Of a DNA stretch of 33,739 bases, positions 7,232 through 16,700 are shown in pieces. Position numbers and translations under genes: made by a program. Source of the DNA: a virus; the IMG/VR virus record IMGVR_UViG_3300044644_000063, positions 1-33,739 of that record; one strand, given 5' to 3'. Position 1 is the first letter of the stretch. Each line of letters begins with the position of its first letter. The notes beneath the pieces are model-generated. The model was not told the origin of the DNA. It saw only the letters and a program-made list of their open reading frames with translations, and ran no database searches.

Positions 7232-7406
7232 TCTCTACTGTTAGGCATGAGTGAGTAGGCTCAAGGGGTTGTTGTTACTGCAGTTGCCTTCCCCTTTTAT
7301 AACCTTGTCAGTCAAGCGGTGTTAGATCTCCCTCTCCTTTCGTACACGACAGGCTTGACCGACTTGCCCCCGTAAGGGGCTACGTTTTAACACAGTAAGG
7401 AATAGT
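7232..7406 (+). other. Noncoding, hairpin-rich gap between HNH and helicase genes
   Basis: This 175-base gap holds no credible gene. Three inverted repeats are visible. AAGGGG (7263-7268) pairs with CCCCTT (7291-7296) across a 22-base loop and is followed by TTTTAT, a weak terminator candidate. GTCAGTCAAGC (7307-7317) pairs with GCTTGACCGAC (7353-7363) with one mismatch across a 35-base loop. GCCCC (7366-7370) pairs with GGGGC (7376-7380) around CGTAA. The helicase ribosome site AAGGA (7396-7400) follows. The TTGACC at 7355-7360 resembles a -35 box, but no good -10 is seen at the right distance. Confidence 0.6.
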
Positions 7407-8963
7407 ATGAATGTAGTAGACGACACAGTTGTTCGGATGGTGATCCCATCTAGCGACTTGCAATTTCTTTTAGGGCACATAGAACGATGCGAGGTGCTGA
7501 AAGACGATGGCACTAACGCAGAGGTAGTGGTGTACTGGGGCGTACCCGAGATGCAACGCCTAGTACGCGTCTATGGAGATGCTCCTAACCCAATGCTTAA
7601 AGAGTACGAGTGGCCCGGAATGTTTCAGCCGTTCGCTCACCAAAAAGTTACAGCATCATTCCTTGCTCTACGAGACCGCTGTTTCTGTTTCAACGAAGCT
7701 GGCACAGGCAAGACCTCCTCAGTCATATGGGCGGCAGACTACCTGATGCAGTTGGGGCTAGTCAAACGAGTCCTAGTCGTCTGTCCCTTGTCCATCATGT
7801 ACTCCGCTTGGCAAGCAGACATCTTCAAAACCGCCATGCACAGAACGGTCGGCGTAGCTTACGGAGACGCATCCAAGCGCAAGAAGATCATTAACGGAGA
7901 GTACGAATTTGTCATCATCAACTTCGATGGCGTAGGAATTGTTCAAGAAGATATTAGTAAAGTAGGGTTTGACCTTATTGTTATTGATGAAGCCAACGCA
8001 TATAAAACAGTATCTACAAAACGTTGGAAGACCTTGGCTAAACTGATCACCCCCTCGACCCGCCTCTGGATGATGACAGGCACACCTGCCTCGCAGTCTC
8101 CACTGGATGCGTTCGGTCTGGCGAAGCTAGTCAACCCCGCTGGCGTACCCAAGTACTTCACGGCTTGGCGTGATCGCGTGATGCAACCTATCAGTAAGTT
8201 CAAGTGGATACCCCGCGCCATCGCACAGCAAGAGGTGTTCAGCGCTCTTCAACCCGCGATCCGCTTTGAGAAGGCAGACTGCCTAGACCTGCCTGAGTTG
8301 GTGTACCAGACTCGTGAAGTGCCACTGACGGCCCAGGTGAATAGATATTACCGTGAGTTAAAGAACCAACTGCTGATAGAAGCAGCGGGTGAACAGATCA
8401 GCGCTGTTAACGCGGCAGCCAAGCTGAGTAAGTTGTTGCAGTTGTCGGGGGGAGCAATCTATACCGATGACAAGGAGGTGGTGGAGTTTGACGTGTCACC
8501 ACGCCTGAATGCACTGATGGAGGTGTTGGAAGAGACCAAGCACAAGGTAGTCGTGTTTGTTCCGTTCCGCCACACCATCGTATTAGTCGCACGTCATTTA
8601 AGTTCACAAGGAGTAGCCAATGAAGTTATCAACGGAGATGTGCCTGCAAGGGAGCGGTCTGAGATCATCAACCGATTCCAAACACAAACTGATCCAAGAG
8701 TTCTAGTTATTCAACCGCAATCTGCATCGCATGGCGTCACGTTAACTGCCGCAGACACCGTTGTGTTTTGGTCTCCCGTTATGAGCGTCGAGACATACCT
8801 GCAGTGCATAGCGCGTATCGACCGAGTTGGGCAGGTAAACAGCATGACAGTTGTTCACCTGCAAGGCTCTGAAGCTGAACGCAAGGTCTATCAGATGTTG
8901 CAAGGCAAGGTGGATTCGCACGAAAGATTGGTTGATCTGTACAAAGAGGAGTTAGGGATATGA
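7407..8963 (+). CDS. SNF2-family DEAD-like helicase
   Basis: The 518-residue superfamily 2 ATPase carries Walker A EAGTGKT with K102, a DEAN variant of motif II at 194-197, and motif III TGTP at 224-227. Motif VI, QCIARIDRVGQ at 466-476, is typical of SNF2/Rad54-like proteins. A Q-motif-like FAHQ precedes Walker A. Phage SNF2 helicases are thought to assist replication or DNA remodelling, and the neighbours (nucleases, possible SSB, primase) fit that. The ATG at 7407 has AAGGA at seven bases. The TGA overlaps the next ATG (ATGA). No frameshift or missing motif is seen. Confidence 0.95.
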   Translation: MNVVDDTVVRMVIPSSDLQFLLGHIERCEVLKDDGTNAEVVVYWGVPEMQRLVRVYGDAPNPMLKEYEWPGMFQPFAHQKVTASFLALRDRCFCFNEAGTGKTSSVIWAADYLMQLGLVKRVLVVCPLSIMYSAWQADIFKTAMHRTVGVAYGDASKRKKIINGEYEFVIINFDGVGIVQEDISKVGFDLIVIDEANAYKTVSTKRWKTLAKLITPSTRLWMMTGTPASQSPLDAFGLAKLVNPAGVPKYFTAWRDRVMQPISKFKWIPRAIAQQEVFSALQPAIRFEKADCLDLPELVYQTREVPLTAQVNRYYRELKNQLLIEAAGEQISAVNAAAKLSKLLQLSGGAIYTDDKEVVEFDVSPRLNALMEVLEETKHKVVVFVPFRHTIVLVARHLSSQGVANEVINGDVPARERSEIINRFQTQTDPRVLVIQPQSASHGVTLTAADTVVFWSPVMSVETYLQCIARIDRVGQVNSMTVVHLQGSEAERKVYQMLQGKVDSHERLVDLYKEELGI

Positions 8964-9370
8964 GTGAAACTACTGAGTTAAATCTCGATGAATTAGTAAA
9001 AATATACTTGACAATACGGAATGAGCGTGAGAAACTCAAGTCTGGTTGGGAAGTAAAAGATGGCGAGTTAGAGCAGGAGATGAAACTGCTAGAGCAATCC
9101 ATGCTAACAGTCTGCAACGATACAAACGCAAGCAGTATCCGCACAGAAAGTGGCACAGTGATTCGGTCTCTCAAGGAGCGATTCACTACAAATGACTGGG
9201 ACAACTTCAAGAAGTTTGTTCTGGACAACGAGGCGATTGACTTGCTGGAACGTCGTATCCATCAGGGCAATTTCAAAGAGTTCATGGCCGAGCACAAAGA
9301 CGATGGTCTACCGCCCGGTGTGAATGTGATGAGGGAGTTCACGATTGTCGTGCGCAAACCCTCCAATTAA
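8960..9370 (+). CDS. Hypothetical coiled-coil replication-arm protein (136 aa)
   Basis: The ATG overlaps the helicase stop. Residues 10-50 form a charged helix (LTIRNEREKLKSGWEVKDGE), and then comes a conserved-looking strand pair, ASSIRTESGTVIRS, and a helical C-terminal half ending in a basic strand. The layout, a coiled coil before a beta hairpin, recalls siphovirus Gp157-type proteins, but the similarity is by architecture only and I would not name it so. Its position between helicase and putative ssDNA-binding protein suggests a replication accessory role. Confidence 0.75.
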   Translation: MSETTELNLDELVKIYLTIRNEREKLKSGWEVKDGELEQEMKLLEQSMLTVCNDTNASSIRTESGTVIRSLKERFTTNDWDNFKKFVLDNEAIDLLERRIHQGNFKEFMAEHKDDGLPPGVNVMREFTIVVRKPSN

Positions 9371-9397
9371 GTTCAATTTAGTAACAGGAAAATTATC

Positions 9398-10255
9398 ATG
9401 AGTAACGATCTCGCAACAATGTTCAGCGGTGCATTAACCCCTATCGCTGGTTTGGATGAAGACACACTTGCCGTAGCAGGTGGCGCTCGCCAAGGTAGCA
9501 AACGCATCTCTATCAAGGGTGGCGTGTTCCGCAAGTATTCTGGCGGTAAAGAAATTGGCGCGATTGAAGATCGCCACATGAACGTGATCTTCGTCAAGAT
9601 GGCTCACAAAGCCTCCCGCATGTTCTATGACGCAACGTATCAAGAAGGTCAAAAGGTCAGCCCAGTGTGCTGGTCTACCGACTCAGAGAAGCCCGATGCA
9701 GATGTCAAGACGCCCTGCGCTTCCGCATGTATTGACTGCGACAAGTCAGCCAAAGGCTCTGGTCAAGGCGGTATGGGTACAGCTTGCCGCTTGTCATGGC
9801 GCACAGCCGTGGTCTTGCCTAACGATCCATCAGGTGATGTGATGCAGTTGGTGTTACCTGCTACGTCATCGTTTGGCAAGGAAGACAATGGTCGATTCCC
9901 ATTCCGTCCGTACATCCAGCATTTGGCTTCACACAATGTAAGCGCTGGCCGGGTGATCACTAAGATGGCCTTCGATACAAAATCTCCTACACCAAAGGTT
10001 GTGTTCTCACCAGCTGGTAAGGTTCCAGATGAGGACTTGCAGATCATTGCAAATCAAGCCAAGAGTCCAGCCGCAGAAGCCGCTATCAAGATGAACGTCT
10101 ACCAAGCGGATAGCACGGGTGAAGTTGAAGTGCCTAGCCACCGCAACGAAGTCGTAGAAGACGAAGCACCGCCCGTCAAGGTCGAGTCTAAAAAAGCCGC
10201 CGCATCTGAAGAGAAAGACATCTCAGACGTGGTAAAAAAGTGGTCTAAGAAATAA
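9398..10255 (+). CDS. Cysteine-rich possible ssDNA-binding protein (285 aa)
   Basis: The ATG at 9398 follows CAGGAAAA. The N-terminal two thirds look beta-rich and globular. Five cysteines cluster at C91, C107, C111, C114 and C130; the spacing C107-x3-C111-x2-C114 followed by C130 suits a zinc site. The last 50 residues are low-complexity, rich in Glu, Lys, Ala and Val, and end in DISDVVKKWSKK. A beta-rich core, zinc site and charged flexible tail between helicase and primase genes suggest a gp32-like ssDNA-binding role. This is inferred from context and architecture; no family is recognised directly. Confidence 0.7.
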   Translation: MSNDLATMFSGALTPIAGLDEDTLAVAGGARQGSKRISIKGGVFRKYSGGKEIGAIEDRHMNVIFVKMAHKASRMFYDATYQEGQKVSPVCWSTDSEKPDADVKTPCASACIDCDKSAKGSGQGGMGTACRLSWRTAVVLPNDPSGDVMQLVLPATSSFGKEDNGRFPFRPYIQHLASHNVSAGRVITKMAFDTKSPTPKVVFSPAGKVPDEDLQIIANQAKSPAAEAAIKMNVYQADSTGEVEVPSHRNEVVEDEAPPVKVESKKAAASEEKDISDVVKKWSKK

Positions 10256-10264
10256 GGAATAGGA

Positions 10265-10579
10265 ATGTCACGGACATACAGCGAAGCTTTTTTGATTGAG
10301 TTGCACAAGGCTAACCCGAACAGGGCTGGCATTGCATTGGCACTCGCTTGCGTGAATGCAAATCTCCCCGCAAAGTACGTAGCTAACGCGTTAGAAGTAA
10401 CTCGCATGACGGTCTTTAGTTGGTTCCGTGGCAAACCTTTGCGCCACAACAACCTTGTTAAGGTTGAGACACTGACTGACCTGATTGAGAGTGACACTGC
10501 TAAAGGTATTCTTCCAGCAAAGAATACTGCGGCGGCTAAAAACTATCTTGAAGATATGGTCGGGAGAAAATTTGACTAA
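10265..10579 (+). CDS. Helix-turn-helix regulator (104 aa)
   Basis: The ATG at 10265 has AAGGAATAGGA directly upstream. Residues 34-57 form a clear HTH (AKYVANALEVTRMTVFSWFR), with the recognition helix ending in WFRG as in Cro/C1 or YdaS-type proteins. The remainder is helical and basic at the end. It is the last gene before the structured leader and terminator upstream of the primase-helicase, so it may regulate this region. No operator can be identified from sequence alone. Confidence 0.8.
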   Translation: MSRTYSEAFLIELHKANPNRAGIALALACVNANLPAKYVANALEVTRMTVFSWFRGKPLRHNNLVKVETLTDLIESDTAKGILPAKNTAAAKNYLEDMVGRKFD

Positions 10580-10588
10580 ATAAAAATC

Positions 10589-10645
10589 GGGGGGAACACT
10601 GCGTAATGCTTTTTGAAAGCTTGCAGACGAGCGGTTAGTACCCCC
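10589..10645 (+). ncRNA. Candidate structured RNA element upstream of the primase gene
   Basis: Nested pairing is visible in the gap after the HTH gene: GGGGG (10590-10594) with CCCCC (10641-10645), CTGC (10599-10602) with GCAG (10623-10626), and GCTTT (10608-10612) with AAAGC (10616-10620) around TTG. Three stacked helices in 56 bases, followed 11 bases later by an intrinsic terminator, suggest a leader RNA or small RNA. GAGCGG occurs both here (10629-10634) and in the terminator stem (10657-10662), so alternative pairing with CCGCTC is possible. No known riboswitch class is recognised. Confidence 0.45.
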
Positions 10646-10656
10646 ACCTATTCACC

Positions 10657-10680
10657 GAGCGGGCATAGTCCCGCTCTTTT
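10657..10680 (+). terminator. Rho-independent terminator or attenuator before the primase gene
   Basis: GAGCGGG (10657-10663) pairs perfectly with CCCGCTC (10670-10676) around a six-base loop, CATAGT, and is followed at once by TTTT. It sits 15 bases before the ATG of the primase-helicase gene, close enough to act as an attenuator for that gene as well as an end for the HTH gene transcript. Confidence 0.82.
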
Positions 10681-10695
10681 CAACTCTGGCGAGAC

Positions 10696-13545
10696 ATGTT
10701 AAAACAATTCTACGAGAAAGCATTGCCTACGCAGGGTGTCTATTGCATTACAAGCATTGGGACTGACAAAAAGGTTTCCAATAAATTTGCAGAGACACTT
10801 GACGGCGTATTTGAACAAATTGAGAAGTTCAAATCAAAACAACTAAACACATTCGTTGCACTTGGGACATTCGACGGATATAGCAGGAAAGCAGATGATT
10901 GCCTCTTTGTGCGATCATTCTTCATTGACTTAGATGTCGGTGCAGAGAAAGATTATCAGACAAAGGGCGACGCACACACGGCGCTCTACAAACTAGTTGG
11001 GGAGACTGGGCTACCTGACCCAGTAGTGATTGACTCAGGTGGCGGGGTTCACGCTTACTGGATCATGGATGAGGACATCCCCAAAGATGAATGGAAGCTA
11101 GCCGCTGAGAAATTCAAAGCGCTATGCCTTCAGCATATATCTATTGACCCAGTGGTTACCGCAGATGCCGCACGTATCATGCGCGCACCTGAGACGTTTA
11201 ATTACAAGACTAATCCACCAGAACCAACATCAGTTGTCAGTGATGAGATTCACGTCTATAGCTGGGACGAGTTCAAAGACTTCCTTGGCGTTGCGCCAGC
11301 AGCACCCGTAGTTCAACAGACACAAGAAGAGATTGAAGCGGAAGATATTCTTGCAAGCATCCCCAAGGGTATCGATGAAGACACTAAAGCAATTCTTAAG
11401 CTAGACAACTTTGCAAAATCATTTGAGGTGTTAGCGCAAAAGAGTGTCGATGACGAAGGTGGTTGCGCACAGATCAAATTTATGTGCGACAACGCAAAGA
11501 CCTTAGAAGAACCACTGTGGTTTGCAGGTTTATCCATCGCTAAGTTTTGTGATGATGGCAAGACCGCCATCCATGAGTTCTCCAACGAACACCCAAAGTA
11601 CACCTATGAAGATACAGAAGACAAGGCCAGCCGCTTTCCTGCTCCGAGAACCTGTGAGTGGTTTATCGATAACTACCCAAGCCGTTGCGACGGATGCCAG
11701 CACAGAGGGAAGATTACAACCCCAATTCAACTCGCAAGAGTCTTTAAACCAGCCCCTGCGCCAAATAAAGAGGACGCAGTTTGGGAAGTCCCGAATACCC
11801 AAAAAGTTCCTGATTTCCCAGACTTCATGACCCCATTTGTGCGTGGACAGAATGGCGGTATATATTTTGTTCCAGCACCTAAGACAGACAAGCAAGGCAA
11901 GAAACATCAAGATGATCCTATCTTAATCTTGGCGCACGACTTGTTTCCCATTAAACGCATGGTAAGCCCGCACGATGGCGAATGCTTGCAGATGCGTACG
12001 ATTCTCCCGTTCGACGGAGAACGCGAATTTCTCCTGCCCATGAAGCAGGTGTACGCCAAAGAAGCGCTTAAGGCAATCATGTCCAGCAATGGAGTTTTCT
12101 TCGCTTCACACCACGACCAACACCTTATGAACTACATCATCAAATGGGGACAATATCTCCAGACAACTGACAAGGCGCTACAGATGCGTATGCAGATGGG
12201 CTGGACGCAAGACCGCACAGACAAGGAATGGGACAACCGAAGCTTTGTCATAGGCAGAAAAGAGATTACCCGCACTGGCGAAATTATTGAAGCCCCATCA
12301 TCTCCATTTGTTCGTGGCCTATCACGCCACATTACTCAGAACGGAACCTTTGCGCGTTGGCGTGAGTCGATAGATTATCTAAACAAGCCACAGTTTGAAC
12401 TTCATGCTTTTGCCGCAATGACAGGTTTTGGTTCTCCGCTGATGTGCTACACGTCTACGTCTGGCGTAATTATGAGTTTGACAGGCAAGTCAGGTAACGC
12501 TAAGACAGGTGCGATGTATGCAGGGCTTAGCGTGTTTGGTCATCCAAAAGATTTGAGCGTAGTAAAGGCTACTGATAACGGTCTGACCGGTCGTTACCTT
12601 GGTTTGCATAGCGTCATGTTTGGGCTAGACGAAGTAGGCGACATGAAGGCAGAAGAGATTGGTGGCTTGATTCACAACGTGTCTCACGGCAAAGCTAAGA
12701 TTCGTATGCAGGGTTCAGTCAACGCTGAACGGGAATATGAAATGTCTGCGTCATTAACCGCAGTGCTGACATCTAACCACGGTTTATACGGCAAGTTAGA
12801 AGCCCTCAAAATGAATCCTGATGGAGAAGCAGCACGTCTGATTGAGTTTGAAGTCTTCCGTCCAAGAATATTGGATCACGACGCCAAGCTTGGCGAGCAT
12901 ATTTTTGATGCGTTCAAATACAACTACGGTCACGCAGGGCCGATGTTCATTCAACACATCATGAAACTAGGCGACAACTATGTGCTGGACAACATCGCCA
13001 AGTGGGAAGAGAAATTCTTAACGGACTTCGGCAACTACGCAGAGTATCGGTTCTACAAAAACTTGGTCGGCACTAATTTTGGTGGCGCAGACATGGCTAA
13101 TCAAGTTGACATCACTGCTTGGCAACTTGACCGCATCTACCACGAAACAATTCTGAAGATGATTGAGATCCGTGAGAAGGTTGTGAAGGTTAACCGTACC
13201 GATTACCCATCTGTGCTGGGCGACTTCATCAATAAGAATATGGGTAACATCCTTGTGCTTAAAGATGGTAGGGTCACAATGGAGCCCAGGGGCCAGCTTG
13301 TAGGGCGCATCGTCAGTGAAGAAGGTCTCTTGCAAGTATCTAAAACTGAGTTCAAGAAGTTCTTGGCAGAGCGCAAAGTCAGCAGCCGTGAGTTTGAGTT
13401 TGATATGCGCGATAAAAAGATTCTTGTAGACGACAAGAAGGGACGACTCACTACTGGATGGAAGTCAGCGATCAGCACCGATCCCGCATATCTCTATTGG
13501 TTCAAGACTGAGATTCCAAACGACTTGTTCAATGAATCCGAGTGA
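10696..13545 (+). CDS. AEP primase fused to DUF927-like replicative helicase
   Basis: The 949-residue protein combines priming and unwinding. The N-terminal domain (about 1-200) is an archaeo-eukaryotic primase type, with FFIDLD (D78, D80) and SGGGVHAYW (H119), followed by DAARIMRAPET. The middle (about 240-340) has a PriCT-like helical part and a possible zinc site with C320, C331, C334 and H336. The C-terminal domain has a Walker A variant, LTGKSGNAKTG (K603 or K598 region), Walker B GLDEVGD with D645 and E646, and a TSN sensor, matching DUF927-type phage helicases. No strong Shine-Dalgarno precedes ATG 10696, and the terminator just upstream suggests control of expression. Confidence 0.92.
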   Translation: MLKQFYEKALPTQGVYCITSIGTDKKVSNKFAETLDGVFEQIEKFKSKQLNTFVALGTFDGYSRKADDCLFVRSFFIDLDVGAEKDYQTKGDAHTALYKLVGETGLPDPVVIDSGGGVHAYWIMDEDIPKDEWKLAAEKFKALCLQHISIDPVVTADAARIMRAPETFNYKTNPPEPTSVVSDEIHVYSWDEFKDFLGVAPAAPVVQQTQEEIEAEDILASIPKGIDEDTKAILKLDNFAKSFEVLAQKSVDDEGGCAQIKFMCDNAKTLEEPLWFAGLSIAKFCDDGKTAIHEFSNEHPKYTYEDTEDKASRFPAPRTCEWFIDNYPSRCDGCQHRGKITTPIQLARVFKPAPAPNKEDAVWEVPNTQKVPDFPDFMTPFVRGQNGGIYFVPAPKTDKQGKKHQDDPILILAHDLFPIKRMVSPHDGECLQMRTILPFDGEREFLLPMKQVYAKEALKAIMSSNGVFFASHHDQHLMNYIIKWGQYLQTTDKALQMRMQMGWTQDRTDKEWDNRSFVIGRKEITRTGEIIEAPSSPFVRGLSRHITQNGTFARWRESIDYLNKPQFELHAFAAMTGFGSPLMCYTSTSGVIMSLTGKSGNAKTGAMYAGLSVFGHPKDLSVVKATDNGLTGRYLGLHSVMFGLDEVGDMKAEEIGGLIHNVSHGKAKIRMQGSVNAEREYEMSASLTAVLTSNHGLYGKLEALKMNPDGEAARLIEFEVFRPRILDHDAKLGEHIFDAFKYNYGHAGPMFIQHIMKLGDNYVLDNIAKWEEKFLTDFGNYAEYRFYKNLVGTNFGGADMANQVDITAWQLDRIYHETILKMIEIREKVVKVNRTDYPSVLGDFINKNMGNILVLKDGRVTMEPRGQLVGRIVSEEGLLQVSKTEFKKFLAERKVSSREFEFDMRDKKILVDDKKGRLTTGWKSAISTDPAYLYWFKTEIPNDLFNESE

Positions 13546-13738
13546 CATCAAAGAGCCTGAGTGGATCTTTCCATTTGATGTAATGGAGGTGGGGGAGAGT
13601 TTCTTCATCCCCACCTTGCGCCCTGCCGAGATAATCTACGCTCTAGAAAGTGGAGCCAAGCGCGCCAACGTGAGAGTTAAGTGCTATGTCACGCACAAAG
13701 ACAATCACCTTGGAGTCCGCGCTTGGCGCATTCGTTAA
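13532..13738 (+). CDS. Small hypothetical protein at the end of the replication arm (68 aa)
   Basis: The ATG at 13532 lies 14 bases inside the primase gene and has no ribosome site of its own, so translation is probably coupled. The product is 68 residues with a beta-like pattern (VMEVGESFFIPTL, then ANVRVKCYVTHKD, then GVRAWRI). This resembles small phage proteins often placed at the end of replication operons, but no function is known to me. Its TAA overlaps the opposing giant gene's stop codon. Confidence 0.75.
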   Translation: MNPSDIKEPEWIFPFDVMEVGESFFIPTLRPAEIIYALESGAKRANVRVKCYVTHKDNHLGVRAWRIR

Positions 13739-16700
13739 GGCTCTACACCCAAAACTTTGAACTGCTCAACCATTTGGTACTTAAGCATATTCTGTTGAAG
13801 CGTAATTGTTTTTAATATTTGATCTCGGTCTTTTGGGCTTATGTATTTCATGATGCGAATCTCAGTAGCCTTCTCTCGAAGTTTATTTAACTCACCTTGC
13901 TTAGCCTGATACGCATCAACAACACTTGGATACAAAGGATTCTTAGCCACATACAGCGCATACTGCCCCGGGTCATCCTTCTTCATAGTATAAAGGCGCT
14001 GGTCAATTTCTTTGATCTTCTTCTCCACCTTGCCGTACTGACGTGAATCAACGTTGGTCTTAGCGCCAAAGAACGAGCCAAACAGTGGTAGGTCATACTT
14101 AGGAGTGAACTCTTTTTCGCCTTTATCAAGATTGGCCCAGTTGTATGTAATTTCAGCAATTTTAGAAAGACCATCTAAGTAGCTATTGGCTAAGAAATAG
14201 ATACTGTTGGGGCTAAGGTCACCGGGTACACCTAAAAGGCCTTCACCATCTGTTGTCCTAAACCACCACTTTGCTGCGTCTTTGTAAATTTCTGGGATAC
14301 GGTCACTACCAGTAAATGCATCGCCCATACGGCGCTGAGAAGCGCTATTAATAGTTTGCCCAATGCCGTTCATGTTCATGGAGAACTCAACTAAAGGTCT
14401 AAAAACGCTAGGCGTAATTGAATCTATAAGCCAATTCCGAGGTGACTCTGTAATTGGAATTTTAGATATCGGCAAAGGCAAGAACGAATCCAATAGGATT
14501 GTCCCCGCAATATTACCGAGGCCCTCTTTAATAGATACGTTGCCAGAAAGCATACCAGCAAACTGCGCACCCGTTGCAGCAAACGCTCCTAGACCAAAGC
14601 CCCAAGGGATCTGGAACACTAAGTCTTTACCAAGGCCAAGTTGCTGTGACACATTGTTTGGAATATGGAAACGCGCAAAGCGAGTCCACTGTTCCATATT
14701 GTCAGTCTTGGTATTGTTACGGCCCCATTCATCGTCTGGTGCGCCCAGCATAGACAAGAAGTAAAGACCCATACCAGCAGCCGTTAGCGCGCCAACCATG
14801 ATCTGCGCGTACATACGATCTGTTTTAAAGTTCTCTATGTATGCGGCTTTAGCTGCGGGATCATTAGCAATCTGTGGAGGTAGGTCATTTAGCTCTATCT
14901 TCTCTGAAGTAAAAGCGGGCATTACGGCTTCAATTGCACGCACAGCGCCAGTGGCGGCAGGGCGAATAAACATGTACGCAGCGCCTAACTCACGCCCTAT
15001 CTCGCCAACCTTTTCAAAGTTAGCAAGATTTTTTACAAACGCTGCGGCTTCTACTGCGGCAGCCCGCTCTGCGGGAGACATCTGCCCTTGCGGTCCCTTT
15101 GTGTTAGACATGCCTTCTTTAATGTTCTTAGCCAAAGCCCTGTCTTTATAAATGGTGTACGCAGCAGTGCGGCCTGTGAACTCGAACATGTTGTTCCAAG
15201 TATCAATTAACTTACCTGCATCTTCTAGGTTGGTAACAATACGTGAACGCCCAATAGTATTCTTGCTAAGCTGCTCAAGGTTTGACTTTAAAGAGAAGCC
15301 TTGCAAGTATGTTGTCTTGCCACCAAAACGAAGGTACTCAAGCATGTCTCTTACAAACGGGTCTTGAGCGGCATCGAGCAACATCTTCTTACTTGCCGCA
15401 TCGCCTTTTTCTTCTAGCAACGCAACATGCATCGCCTTACCTAAACCATTTTTAACTATTTGCGCACTGACAGAACCTAAATACTGCGCGGCAGCTATAG
15501 GACCCATCTGTCGGCTAGCGCCAATAGTCCATGCGTTAGTCAACGTATCACGCACAAAGTTAAGCGGCGCAAAGTTGTAGTTGTAGCGCGTGTGCATTGC
15601 GCCAAAGAATCCTGTTATAGCGTTAGCATAATCCAACAGAGGATTTGCGTCACGGAATGTGTAACGCAACGCGTTTAAAATCTTTGGATTGCTAATACGA
15701 ATGACATCAATAGAACCGTCAGAGTTGTAGTGGAATATGTTTGCTCCACCCTTAAATTGATTCATGTCAATAGTGTTGCGCTCTTCAAACTTAATATTCT
15801 TAACCACTTTGCCGGGGATAGAACCGTCTTCAACAGCATTCTTAATTGACTGCGTATAGTTACGACGACCCGCACGCCCCGCAGATCTGTATGCGTCGTT
15901 AATCAATTGCAAGATGGGGTTGTCAGATGTCTTAAATCGGCCATCTGCTGAATGTTCTACCTCTTGCATCTCTTTACCGTGGCTATCAGGATCAATTAAT
16001 TCATCACTTTGGCTGTGCTTAGACAAACCTTTGAACGGCATATAGTATTGGTAGTCGTACATGCCCACCAAATTAGACACGGGCGATGACCAGTAGTTGC
16101 CAATTTTATTTAGCTCAGCCGTAGCGCTACTTAATACTTTAGATTCAGTAAGAATCTTTTCAATGGCTGCGCGTTCTTCAGGGCTTTTATCCATGTAATC
16201 AGCCATACGTTTATCTACAGTCGCCTGTTCAATACCAAGCACGTTATAAATAGGCGCGTCTTTATTGATGTCAATGCCTTTATAAGTAGATCCAGGCTTT
16301 TCAAAACGTTTGCGCATCTTTTCGGTGATGCGTGGGCTATCACCTAATGGATCGGCATGCCCGCCGTCTTTTGGCGCTTTAGCAAGGGTAGATAGCTCCT
16401 GCCAAAGCGCTTGCCTTTGTTGTTGAGTTAAATCAACTTTATGAATGAGACCAGCAGCGCCGGTACGTTGATCACCAAGAATAGCTATACGACGTTCAGC
16501 AGCGCTAATAGGTTTGCCATTGTGAATTAGATTCTTAACCGTGCTCAGAGGCACGGAAGTAACCCATTTAGCGTTACGACGTTCTGGCTCGTGGAACATT
16601 TCAACAATTCTATGAAACTGATTTAGCGCTTGATCGGTCTTCATATCAGTTAATTTAATCCACTCTTGAAAAGCCTGACGAACGTTATCTAAAGGTTCTT

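Noticed and set aside
7355-7383. TTGACC as a -35 box before the helicase
   Set aside because: The position 17 bases downstream reads GGCTAC, a poor -10. The bases are also part of an inverted repeat, which explains them better.
14363-15367. Series of + strand ORFs antisense to the giant gene
   Set aside because: No Shine-Dalgarno sequences, low-quality composition, and they lie opposite a well-supported gene.
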